13,738 nt of DNA from an uncultured Bacilli bacterium (lineage in GTDB: Bacteria > Bacillota_I > Bacilli_A > RF39 > UBA660): assembly GCA_934140355.1 (NCBI GenBank), contig CAKPBH010000035.1:1-13738 (forward strand), read 5' to 3'. Positions 1 to 7,275 of the stretch are shown here, in pieces. Numbering within the stretch: position 1 is the stretch's first letter; each line of letters begins with the position of its first letter. Below the pieces are notes generated by a model. That model saw nothing but the letters and a program-made list of their open reading frames with translations, did no database searches and was not told the DNA's origin. The translations under genes were made by a program, and so were the position numbers.

Positions 1-7
1 GTATAAC

Positions 8-30
8 AAAAAGGAACCTATAGTGGTTCC
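8..30 (-). terminator. small hairpin, terminator-like only when read on the minus strand
   Basis: GGAACC (13-18) and GGTTCC (25-30) form a 6-bp stem with a 6-nt loop. Read on the minus strand the stem is followed by a run of five T (complement of 8-12), the layout of an intrinsic terminator. On the plus strand there is no T-run. No minus-strand gene is visible to its right, so it may be the end of a lost gene, a bidirectional element serving a gene left of the window, or chance. Confidence 0.3.
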
Positions 31-66
31 AAATATCATGGATAGATTACCATTTACACAGAATTA

Positions 67-94
67 TTTACACTCCCCTTTTTCATGATATAAT
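67..94 (+). promoter_or_regulatory. sigma-A type promoter of the HAD/PRTase/PfkB-SIS operon
   Basis: A -35 box TTTACA (67-72) and a perfect -10 box TATAAT (89-94) are separated by 16 nt. The expected transcription start lies near position 101, so the leader would be only about 17 nt and would begin close to or within the Shine-Dalgarno AAAGGAGG (101-108), 9 nt before the ATG at 118. This leaves little room for a riboswitch or attenuator. No clear operator repeat is seen. Confidence 0.75.
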
Positions 95-117
95 ACCATC
101 AAAGGAGGCAGTCCATA

Positions 118-630
118 ATGAAAAATTATACATTTATTGACTTTGATGGGGTTATTTTAGATTCTGAACAAAGAATGCTAGAAAGAAAATTTGAACTTGG
201 TTTTACAAATCATAAAGATAAAATTCAATTTAACAAATTTTTTGAATACACTAATCAACACCCAGAAGAATGGGATTATATTATTAAACAAGCGAATCAA
301 ATTAATGATTCCTTTACAATAATAAAAGAATTAGAATCTTTAAAAAAAGAAATAGCAATACTTACCAAGATTCACACTCTATATGAGATGAAAATTAAAA
401 TTGAAGAAATTAGGACAAATCAAAAAATTAATTGTCCAATTATATTTGTCCCACCAGATTTAAAAAAGCACCAAATTATCATTCCAAATGGTCAAGTACT
501 TATTGATGATTCAGCAAAAAATATTGCTGAATGGATTAGTCATGGTGGAAAAGGGTACATTTTTGAACCAAATATTTCAAATAACACATTAAAAAAAGTT
601 AAAAGTTTAGATTTTTTGCTTAAGGAGTAG
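118..630 (+). CDS. HAD-superfamily hydrolase, 5'-nucleotidase-like
   Basis: This is a 170-residue cytosolic protein of the HAD phosphatase fold. Motif I is DFDGVILD with the nucleophile/acid pair D8 and D10. A helical cap follows (about 15-75), then motif II with T83, a likely motif III lysine near 116-117 (DLKK), and motif IV with D130-D131 in LIDDSAKNIAEW. The LIDD...N...W...GG...F layout near the C-terminus resembles the NT5C/deoxynucleotidase-like branch, so a phosphorylated nucleoside or sugar is a plausible substrate; the real substrate cannot be read. The start is supported by AAAGGAGG at 101-108. It is first in a three-gene operon, 5 nt before the next gene, which also carries a HAD domain, so the pathway appears to use two different phosphatases. 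All four HAD motifs seem present, so it should be active. Confidence 0.85.
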   Translation: MKNYTFIDFDGVILDSEQRMLERKFELGFTNHKDKIQFNKFFEYTNQHPEEWDYIIKQANQINDSFTIIKELESLKKEIAILTKIHTLYEMKIKIEEIRTNQKINCPIIFVPPDLKKHQIIIPNGQVLIDDSAKNIAEWISHGGKGYIFEPNISNNTLKKVKSLDFLLKE

Positions 631-635
631 AAATT

Positions 636-1025
636 ATGAATAAAGAATTGATATTTAAAAATTATAAAAAATCTTTGGAACAAAAATATAACGCCGTTTG
701 CTTTGATATAGATGGAACTTTAACTGAAAAAAATTCCAAAAAAATTGATATTCATGCTATTGAGATGATAATTAATTTGTTAATTAGAAAAATTCCTATT
801 GTATTTATAACGGGTCGTGGTGAAACCGGACTAAAAGATTTAAAAAATGATATTTATGATTGCATTAAAAATAACCCAAATATTGCTGAAGAAGATTTAA
901 AAAGAATATATGTTCTGACAAATGACGGTGCAAGATTATTTTATAGCGATACTGTTTCTAGAGAATTTTTTTTGAAAGAAAATACATATATTTCAACGTC
1001 AGATGAGTTAAAACATTTAGCATAA
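636..1025 (+). CDS. 5' part of the HAD-PRTase gene: N-terminal half of a Cof-like HAD domain
   Basis: As it stands the gene would be translated into 129 residues ending at the premature TAA. The product holds HAD motif I (D24, D26 in CFDIDGTLTE) and motif II (T59 in VFITGRG), plus the start of a cap region, but lacks the motif III lysine and the motif IV aspartates needed to bind magnesium. On its own it should therefore be inactive and probably unstable. The ribosome site AAGGAG (622-627) is strong and the start lies 5 nt after the stop of the upstream HAD gene, so translation is likely coupled. The motifs fit the IIB/Cof or sucrose-phosphatase-like branch of HAD enzymes. Confidence 0.6.
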   Translation: MNKELIFKNYKKSLEQKYNAVCFDIDGTLTEKNSKKIDIHAIEMIINLLIRKIPIVFITGRGETGLKDLKNDIYDCIKNNPNIAEEDLKRIYVLTNDGARLFYSDTVSREFFLKENTYISTSDELKHLA

Positions 1026-1103
1026 ATTGATGAAATAATAAAGAAAAAACAATCAAATTATTTTAAAATTTCTTATTCAAAGGATTTAGACAATGATGCA
1101 ATC

Positions 1104-2957
1104 TTGAATATTAGACTTATTTTTGAGCATGAAGATTCAAAAATAATTGATGATATTTTTGAAAGGTTAAATACTTTTTTTCATGAAAAAAAATACAATG
1201 ATATTCATTTAACAAGGGGAATATATAAAGATAAAATTGTGATTCAAATAGGGAATGCTCAAAAAGATATGGCAATAAAAAGAACTGAAAAATTAATAGG
1301 AATTCCACAAAATTCAATGATGAGAATTGGTGATTGCGGTGATTTTAAAGGAAATGATTACTCAATGCTAAATTGCTCACAAGGATATAGTGTTGATAAA
1401 ACTAGTGGTAGTATAAATTCTTGTTTTCCTATTTTTAACGAAGAAGGTAATATTTTGCATGGCGTTGAAGCAACCGTTTATCTTATTAAAAAAGCAAAAA
1501 TTTTACCAACAGTATGCTTAGAAAAAGCAGATAAAAAAACTTATAGTAAAAATTTTGCTCTAGTAGAAAAAAATATTGTATTAGGAAGAAAAAAATTATT
1601 AAACACTTTCAACAATCTAATCAATAATAATTTTGATGAAATAAATGGAATAGATAGTATTTTTGATAAATATAGTGGTAGTGTCCTTATTCCCATGTAT
1701 GAATGGGAATTATTAGAAAATAATCCTTTAAAAGAACTGTGGACAAAATGTGTTAATGGTAATATGAGTTATTCAATAAGAGATGATAATAATTATTTAT
1801 TAAGAGGAGCAATGACTTATTATTATTTCTTAGCAAATAGAATAAGTATAGGTGGAAAAGATAAAACCACCAAAGATAATGTATTTTCTTGGTATGAAAA
1901 TTATTTAAATTTTATGATAGAATCTATTAATGCAATATCCTTAACAAAAAACTTGAATAAACAAATAAATAAAAAATTAATCCTTGGCATTTTAGATAAT
2001 TGTAGAAATGTTTTATTAATTCTAATGAACCATAATCTAGTTTTAAGTGCTACAAATTATAATATTTTAGTTGACATTTCTATGAAAGAAAATAAAAATT
2101 TATATGAGATAACTAAAGTTCTTTTAGAAATAGAAAGTATAATGAGTAAAATTTGTTTTGAAAATAATTATTTAATAAATAAAGATAATTTGTTAGAGAG
2201 CATTAATGGTACAAAGAAGATTATAGAAAAAAATCTAGATATTGAAATGATTTCTGAGTTAAAAGAAGATTATTCAAAAGATTATAGAGCATATAGAGAA
2301 ATTGATAATTTTGCTGAAAATTTTATAGCAGTATCTTTATATAATGAGAAATGCAACAATTATAGAGTAATTAATGCTTGTGGCTTAAGCTATGGTGGGA
2401 TAGAATTACCTATAATATCTAAAATTGTAAATAAAAATAGAATAGAGCAGTTATTATTACTTAAATTCAACAAAGAAGTATCTGGTTACTCAAATAAGCA
2501 AAATATAAATTTAAGAAATTTTAATATCAATGAATTTGGTGGGATAGCGGGTATAAATGAATTAATAAATCCAACTGTTGATTTATTTGATGATAATGTA
2601 CTAACTGGAAAAACGTTACAGATAGCGATCAATTCTTTATATGATTATGACGTTAGTGTTGATAATATATGTATTGTAAGGTATCCTGGCATAAATAGAA
2701 TAGATCAAATGTTTCACGAAAATACTTCAGCAATAGATTATCATTTATTTTTTGATTATATATATGGTCTTTGTTTTAGTAGTCCATATAGTTGGAAAGA
2801 TGATAGTTGGAAATCAAAAAATAATAAAATAGATTACACAGATACTTTAGGAATTTTTGATTTAAATAGGAAAAAAATAATTGAATGCTTAATTAAAAAT
2901 CATGAATTTAATCCCCAAAGTGAAGTTGGAGAGTATAAGAGGAGAATATTGAAATGA
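1104..2957 (+). CDS. 3' part of the HAD-PRTase gene: HAD C-terminal half, helical linker, PRTase domain
   Basis: This 617-residue segment is in the same frame as the 5' part. If translated separately it would need the TTG at 1104, which has no well-placed Shine-Dalgarno (the nearest, AAAGGA at 1079-1084, is about 20 nt away and sits better before an out-of-frame ATG at 1093). Independent expression is therefore doubtful. Residues 50-90 carry HAD motif III (K54) and motif IV (GDCGDFKGND, D77 and D85). Residues about 150-410 are helix-rich without a recognised fold. Residues about 420-560 form a type I phosphoribosyltransferase: CGLSYGGIELP at 426-436 matches the first core loop region, and LFDDNVLTGKT at 494-504 is the PRPP-binding acidic pair plus TGxT loop. 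Such enzymes transfer ribose 5-phosphate from PRPP or the reverse. Its stop codon overlaps the next start (ATGA). Confidence 0.65.
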   Translation: MNIRLIFEHEDSKIIDDIFERLNTFFHEKKYNDIHLTRGIYKDKIVIQIGNAQKDMAIKRTEKLIGIPQNSMMRIGDCGDFKGNDYSMLNCSQGYSVDKTSGSINSCFPIFNEEGNILHGVEATVYLIKKAKILPTVCLEKADKKTYSKNFALVEKNIVLGRKKLLNTFNNLINNNFDEINGIDSIFDKYSGSVLIPMYEWELLENNPLKELWTKCVNGNMSYSIRDDNNYLLRGAMTYYYFLANRISIGGKDKTTKDNVFSWYENYLNFMIESINAISLTKNLNKQINKKLILGILDNCRNVLLILMNHNLVLSATNYNILVDISMKENKNLYEITKVLLEIESIMSKICFENNYLINKDNLLESINGTKKIIEKNLDIEMISELKEDYSKDYRAYREIDNFAENFIAVSLYNEKCNNYRVINACGLSYGGIELPIISKIVNKNRIEQLLLLKFNKEVSGYSNKQNINLRNFNINEFGGIAGINELINPTVDLFDDNVLTGKTLQIAINSLYDYDVSVDNICIVRYPGINRIDQMFHENTSAIDYHLFFDYIYGLCFSSPYSWKDDSWKSKNNKIDYTDTLGIFDLNRKKIIECLIKNHEFNPQSEVGEYKRRILK

Positions 2958-4909
2958 GAGTAGTAAGTATTGGAGATTTAGTAATAGATTACTATTATAA
3001 AAATGAAAAATTATTAGGAATAAATGGGGGAATGACTTGTCATAATATAATTGCAAATTTAGCAAAATTTGGTCTTGAAACTTCTGTCTTTGGAGTCTGT
3101 GGAAATGATTTACAAGGAGAATTTGCAATCAAAAGTTTAGAAATATTAAAAGTTGATATAAGTAATATAAAAAAGATAAATGGCATTAGAACAAGATGTT
3201 TCCATGTCTCTTATTTTGAAGAGGGAAATCAATTATCCTTTACTTCAAAAAAAAGATGTCCCTTTTGTCAAAAGAAAAAATGGTATGATAACAGTTTAAT
3301 TGATGGTAATGATGTATTAAGCAACATAAAAGAAGATGATATTTTAGTATTTGATAATTTAAATCCATGTAATCAGGAAATAATTGATAAAACAAACAAT
3401 AAAAAAGTAATTGATTTGGGGCAATATTTTGAATTTGAAGGGTTAGATAAAAACAGAATAATTGATAAAATAAATAATAAATTTGAAATAATAAATTTTA
3501 ATGAAAGAGTTTCTAATTATTTAATGACTAAGTTAAACTGTAATAGTGAATTAGAATTATATCATATTTTAAACCCAAAATTAATGACAATTACAAAAGG
3601 AGAAAATGGTGCAATATTTATATTCCAAGATAAAGCACATCATTTTAAATTAGCAGATAAAAATGATGTCATAGATTCAACTGGAGCTGGAGATGCTTTT
3701 ATTTCTTATATAATTAAAGAATGGATAAATAGTGATTTTGAATATCATGAAAATTTATTTGAAAAATGGTATAAAAATTCTAATAAATTAACCGCAAAGG
3801 TAGTTTCAAAAATGGGAGCAAGAGGACATTTAAATTCATTATTCAAAATCAAAAAGATGAAAGATTATTGTTCATGTGATAAATTTGCCTATAATGAAAG
3901 AAAGAAAATAAAAAGATGCAACATCAATATCAATAATCTAGAAAAAAGAGTAATCAATGCTATTCATTCTCAAGCTAGCATAAAAATAAATGAATTAAAT
4001 TTTTCAGCAAGTGATAATTGCTTATTTATTGGAACAGGTGGTTCCTTTGCAGGAACATATTTTTCTGCTAAAGTAATAAATTTATTATTTGGTTGTAATA
4101 CTTATCCACTATATCCAAGAGACGTTCTATATAGAAATAATACTAATATAAATAAAGTTGTATTATTTTCCTATTCTGGAACAACAAATGATATTATAAA
4201 TAGTATTAAAGATTTTCCTAAAGAAAATATTTATATGATTACAAAAGGAGAAATACAAAATATTGTACTAAAAACAAAAATTTCTAAGAAAAACATTTTA
4301 AGTTATAGAACATCATCGAATAAAGGAAAAGAAAGAGGATTTTTATCTTTCGAAGGAGCAGTAGCACCTGCATCAATTTTCTTAAAATACTATTACAGTA
4401 AAGTTGATACTAATTTTGATGTTGATGATTTTCTAAAAAAATCGATGGATTATTGGAATAAAATATTAGATAAAATGATAAGTAAAGATCTAGTAGAAAA
4501 AATAATCAATAAAAAAATAGTGAATTTATTTCGTGGAGATTATGGGGATACTGCTTGCTATGACTTAGAAAGTAAAATAATAGAATCAGGTATTTTTAAT
4601 TGCATAATTCATGAAAAGAAAAATTTTTCTCATGGTAGATTTATAAACTATGAAAATTTAAATAATAATTTTTCTATTTACTTTAAAGAAAAAATTACAA
4701 GCAAGTACGAACTTGAACTCTTACAATACTTAAAAGATAATACATTGATTATAGAAAGTCCTTATAATGGAATTCTTGCTGAGTTTGATTTGTTAATAGC
4801 GTCTCAATTAATTATATATTATTTTGGAAAAAGAATGGATGTTGATTTATCTAAGCCAAAATATTCAGAAGAAGCCATGAAAATATATTTTTATAAGGGT
4901 GATTTATAA
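2954..4909 (+). CDS. PfkB-family kinase fused to a two-lobe SIS isomerase/deglycase
   Basis: This 651-residue bifunctional enzyme starts at an ATG overlapping the upstream stop, with a GAGGAG site just before (about 2940-2945). Residues 1-300 form a ribokinase/PfkB fold: the sugar-binding GGMTCHN motif near residues 25-31, the VCGNDLQG segment, and the anion-hole/catalytic motif DSTGAGDAF at 241-249 with base D247. Residues about 335-650 form a full SIS domain with two lobes: IGTGGSFAG at 359-367, the sugar-phosphate loop SYSGTTND at 406-413, and a GlmS-like SHGRF segment in the second lobe. The order and sizes resemble FrlD (fructosamine kinase) joined to FrlB (SIS deglycase), and the pair also parallels HldE kinase plus GmhA isomerase. 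Substrate unknown. Oddities are CPFC at 102-105 in the region expected to form the PfkB lid, and CSC at 306-308 in the linker, possibly a metal site. Both active sites look intact. Confidence 0.85.
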   Translation: MRVVSIGDLVIDYYYKNEKLLGINGGMTCHNIIANLAKFGLETSVFGVCGNDLQGEFAIKSLEILKVDISNIKKINGIRTRCFHVSYFEEGNQLSFTSKKRCPFCQKKKWYDNSLIDGNDVLSNIKEDDILVFDNLNPCNQEIIDKTNNKKVIDLGQYFEFEGLDKNRIIDKINNKFEIINFNERVSNYLMTKLNCNSELELYHILNPKLMTITKGENGAIFIFQDKAHHFKLADKNDVIDSTGAGDAFISYIIKEWINSDFEYHENLFEKWYKNSNKLTAKVVSKMGARGHLNSLFKIKKMKDYCSCDKFAYNERKKIKRCNININNLEKRVINAIHSQASIKINELNFSASDNCLFIGTGGSFAGTYFSAKVINLLFGCNTYPLYPRDVLYRNNTNINKVVLFSYSGTTNDIINSIKDFPKENIYMITKGEIQNIVLKTKISKKNILSYRTSSNKGKERGFLSFEGAVAPASIFLKYYYSKVDTNFDVDDFLKKSMDYWNKILDKMISKDLVEKIINKKIVNLFRGDYGDTACYDLESKIIESGIFNCIIHEKKNFSHGRFINYENLNNNFSIYFKEKITSKYELELLQYLKDNTLIIESPYNGILAEFDLLIASQLIIYYFGKRMDVDLSKPKYSEEAMKIYFYKGDL

Positions 4910-4921
4910 AAATATATAAGT

Positions 4922-4963
4922 AAAATACTGATAGAGAAGAAAAATCTTTATCAGTATTTTTAT
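4922..4963 (+). terminator. intrinsic terminator of the HAD/PRTase/PfkB-SIS operon
   Basis: The arms 4922-4936 and 4946-4960 pair over 15 positions (core AATACTGATA / TATCAGTATT, one G-U pair) around a 9-nt loop, and the stem ends in a T-rich tail. It begins 12 nt after the PfkB-SIS stop. The same core sequence recurs as separate arms at 7902-7916 and 9979-9993, suggesting a terminator sequence used repeatedly in this genome. Confidence 0.85.
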
Positions 4964-4971
4964 TAAATATA

Positions 4972-4980
4972 TGTTATGAT
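4972..4980 (+). promoter_or_regulatory. extended -10 promoter of the U32/hemolysin III genes
   Basis: TGTTATGAT is an extended -10 element (TGn followed by TATGAT at 4975-4980), lying between the preceding terminator and the Shine-Dalgarno GGAAGTG at 4992-4998. No good -35 box is seen 16-18 nt upstream, where the terminator stem lies, which is acceptable for an extended -10 promoter. Confidence 0.45.
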
Positions 4981-5004
4981 ATTAGTAGTTTGGAAGTGAT
5001 AATC

Positions 5005-7275
5005 ATGAAAAAGGTTGAACTATTAAGTCCTGTTGGAAATAAAGAGATGTTATATTATGCCATCCATAATGGAGCGGATGCTGTATATTTATCGGGAAAA
5101 AATTATGGAGCAAGAAAATTTGCCAATAATTTTACGAATGAAGAATTAATTGAGGCCATCAATTATGCTCATACTTATGGAGTAAAAGTTTATGTAACTG
5201 TAAATACCTTAACTTATGAGGAAGAATTAAATTCTATTTTAGAATATATTGGCTTTTTATATCAAAATCAAGTAGATGCCCTTATCATCCAAGATATTGG
5301 CTTAATAAAAAAAGTAAGAAAATATTATCCTAATCTAGAACTTCATGCTTCTACCCAGTGCCATACCAATAATAAAGAAGCAGCTTCTTTCTTTCAAAAA
5401 TTAGGATTAAAAAGAGTTGTCTTAGCCAGAGAAATGTCCCTAGAAGAAATCAAGAAAATTGATATTCCTATTGAAAAAGAAGTATTTGTTTATGGTGCCT
5501 TGTGTGTATGTTATTCTGGATGTTGTCTTTTTAGCAGTCTAAATGGAGGTAGAAGTGGTAACCGAGGAGAATGCGTTGGAAGTTGCCGTTTGCCTTATCA
5601 ATTAATAAAGAATAATGAAGTCGTAAAAACAGATGGACAATATCTTTTAAGTACTAAAGAACTAAATACACTTCCTAACTTAAAAGAACTATTAGATGCC
5701 AATATTGACAGCTTAAAAATAGAAGGAAGAATGAAATCTCCATCTTATGTTGGTTATGTCACTAGATTATATCGAACTTTAATTGATAAATATTATAACG
5801 ACGAACCATTAACCTTAACTAAGGAAGAACAAATCAATTTAAAAAAACTATTCAATCGTGAATTTACCAAAGGTTATCTTTTTCATGATGTAGATATTAT
5901 GAATATCAAAACCCCTAATCATCAAGGAATTCCTATTGGTAAAGTTCTCTCTACTACCAAAGATAAAATAAAAATAAAAATTATGAATGATTCCCTAAAT
6001 CAAGGTGATGGTATAAGATTTCAAAATAACCATGAAGGAATGATCATTAATCGTCTTTATGATGAAAAAAATCTTTTAAAGAACAGTATTTCCTCTCCTA
6101 ATATTGCTTACTTAGATAATATAAAACACATACATGGAGAAGATATAATCTTAAAAACAACAGACTTTAAATTAACGAAATCTCTAGAACAAGTAACAGA
6201 AAAAAAGATACCTGTAGATATCTATTTTGAAGCAAGAAAAGATAAACATTTGTGTATTGAAATTAAAGATAATCAAAATAGAGTAGAAGTATTAGGGGAT
6301 ACCCCAGAAATAGCAATAAATAGAAATACCACCAAAGAAGAAGTCGAACACCAATTAAACAAACTAGGCAATACCCCTTATAAAGCATCATCTATAGAAG
6401 TAAATATAGATACTAATCTTTTTATCAATATTAAATCAATCAATGAATTAAGAAGAAAAGCAGTCCTAGAATTAACAAGTAAAAGAATTCATCCCCATCA
6501 AATTTCTTCCCTTCCTCATATTGAGGAAAAAGACTCATCTCTAGATAAATATCCATCTCAAGATAAAATAAATATCAGTATTTTAACGAGAAATGAATCA
6601 CAATTAAAGTGTGCTCTAGAAAATCAAGTGGACACCATCTATACTACTGACTATAACCTTTATCATACTTATAAGGATTACAAAAATATTTATTACCGTG
6701 TACCAAGAATAATGAATAACCACCCTAATTTTGAAAATGAGAATCTGCTTATCACGGAAATTGGTAGTCTAAATCATTATCAAAAGAACAATCATTTAAT
6801 TAGTGACTATACTCTAAATATTACCAATCATAACTCTATTGAATTACTAACAGAAAACAATGTCAAAAGAGTAACTTTATCTGTTGAACTAACTGATAAC
6901 CAGATTAAAAATATCATGAAAACAAACTATCCAATCGAACTTGTTATCTATGGTAGATTAGAACTTATGGTGATGAAATACTGTCCTTTAAAGAAATGTC
7001 TAAATTACTGTAAAAATTGTAAAGGTAGCCAGGATAAATTTTACTTAGAAGATAAAGAAAAAAATCGTTACCCTATGCTAAGAGAAAACTGTATTACTCA
7101 TATTTTACACAAGAATATAACCAATAAAATCTTTAATATTTCGAATTATATCTCTTATGGAATTAAAAATTTTAGAATAGAACTCTTTGATGAGGATTAT
7201 AATGAAGTAGAGAATTTAATTAGAAAAATAAGAGAGGAGATAAAAAATGCAAAAAGTAAAAATACCAAAATATAG
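5005..7275 (+). CDS. peptidase U32 family protein with DUF3656-like C-terminal part (RlhA-like)
   Basis: The protein has 756 residues. The U32 core is at about 1-290, opening ELLSPVGNKEMLYYAIHNGA, with ADAVYLSGKNYGARKFA and TQCHTNN motifs. The conserved cysteine cluster C167-x-C169, C173-C174, C190 and C194 (GNRGECVGSCR) is the set that binds an iron-sulfur cluster in this family. A C-terminal cysteine group lies near 666-680 (CPLKKCLNYCKNC). Despite the name, characterised relatives are RNA-modifying enzymes: E. coli RlhA hydroxylates a 23S rRNA cytidine, and TrhP acts on tRNA uridine. Length and long C-terminal extension fit the DUF3656-containing RlhA-type branch, but the exact RNA target is not readable. 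I chose ATG 5005 over TTG 4990 because GGAAGTG (4992-4998) is 6 nt before it and would otherwise lie inside the coding region. Codon use appears less extreme than in the operon upstream, consistent with a resident gene. Confidence 0.85.
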   Translation: MKKVELLSPVGNKEMLYYAIHNGADAVYLSGKNYGARKFANNFTNEELIEAINYAHTYGVKVYVTVNTLTYEEELNSILEYIGFLYQNQVDALIIQDIGLIKKVRKYYPNLELHASTQCHTNNKEAASFFQKLGLKRVVLAREMSLEEIKKIDIPIEKEVFVYGALCVCYSGCCLFSSLNGGRSGNRGECVGSCRLPYQLIKNNEVVKTDGQYLLSTKELNTLPNLKELLDANIDSLKIEGRMKSPSYVGYVTRLYRTLIDKYYNDEPLTLTKEEQINLKKLFNREFTKGYLFHDVDIMNIKTPNHQGIPIGKVLSTTKDKIKIKIMNDSLNQGDGIRFQNNHEGMIINRLYDEKNLLKNSISSPNIAYLDNIKHIHGEDIILKTTDFKLTKSLEQVTEKKIPVDIYFEARKDKHLCIEIKDNQNRVEVLGDTPEIAINRNTTKEEVEHQLNKLGNTPYKASSIEVNIDTNLFINIKSINELRRKAVLELTSKRIHPHQISSLPHIEEKDSSLDKYPSQDKINISILTRNESQLKCALENQVDTIYTTDYNLYHTYKDYKNIYYRVPRIMNNHPNFENENLLITEIGSLNHYQKNNHLISDYTLNITNHNSIELLTENNVKRVTLSVELTDNQIKNIMKTNYPIELVIYGRLELMVMKYCPLKKCLNYCKNCKGSQDKFYLEDKEKNRYPMLRENCITHILHKNITNKIFNISNYISYGIKNFRIELFDEDYNEVENLIRKIREEIKNAKSKNTKI

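Larger units (their letters stand above)
636..2957 (+). pseudogene. HAD phosphatase-phosphoribosyltransferase fusion, interrupted by one in-frame stop
   Basis: Read through the TAA at 1023-1025, this frame is one open reading frame of 774 codons. HAD motifs are spread over both sides of the stop: motif I D24/D26 (FDIDGTLT) and motif II T59 (FITGRG) before it, and motif III K210 with motif IV D233...D241 (IGDCGDFKGND) after it (full-frame numbering). Thus neither half has a complete phosphatase active site. A roughly 250-residue helical middle follows, then a type I PRTase domain with a PRPP-binding signature at about 649-660 (LFDDNVLTGKT). The frame is unchanged across the stop and codons 131-156 encode a normal-looking continuation, so a single substitution (for example from CAA, GAA or AAA) explains it. 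It could be a true nonsense mutation, an assembly error, or much less likely a recoded stop; no recoding signal is seen. The start has AAGGAG (622-627) 8 nt upstream. Confidence 0.75.

Noticed and set aside
1117..1317. Minus-strand open frame inside the HAD-PRTase gene.
   Set aside because: It is antisense to conserved HAD motifs and its protein is a low-complexity product of the AT-rich opposite strand.
636..2957. UGA-as-tryptophan code or frameshift as the cause of the HAD-PRTase split.
   Set aside because: The interrupting codon is TAA, both halves are in the same frame, and elsewhere TGA ends a gene and tryptophan uses TGG.
2889..3128. Minus-strand open frame across the HAD-PRTase/PfkB-SIS junction.
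   Set aside because: It is antisense to the conserved PfkB N-terminus, with no ribosome site and no family resemblance.
4990..5004. TTG start for the U32 gene, adding five residues.
   Set aside because: The Shine-Dalgarno GGAAGTG lies at 4992-4998, inside that extension and correctly spaced for the ATG at 5005.
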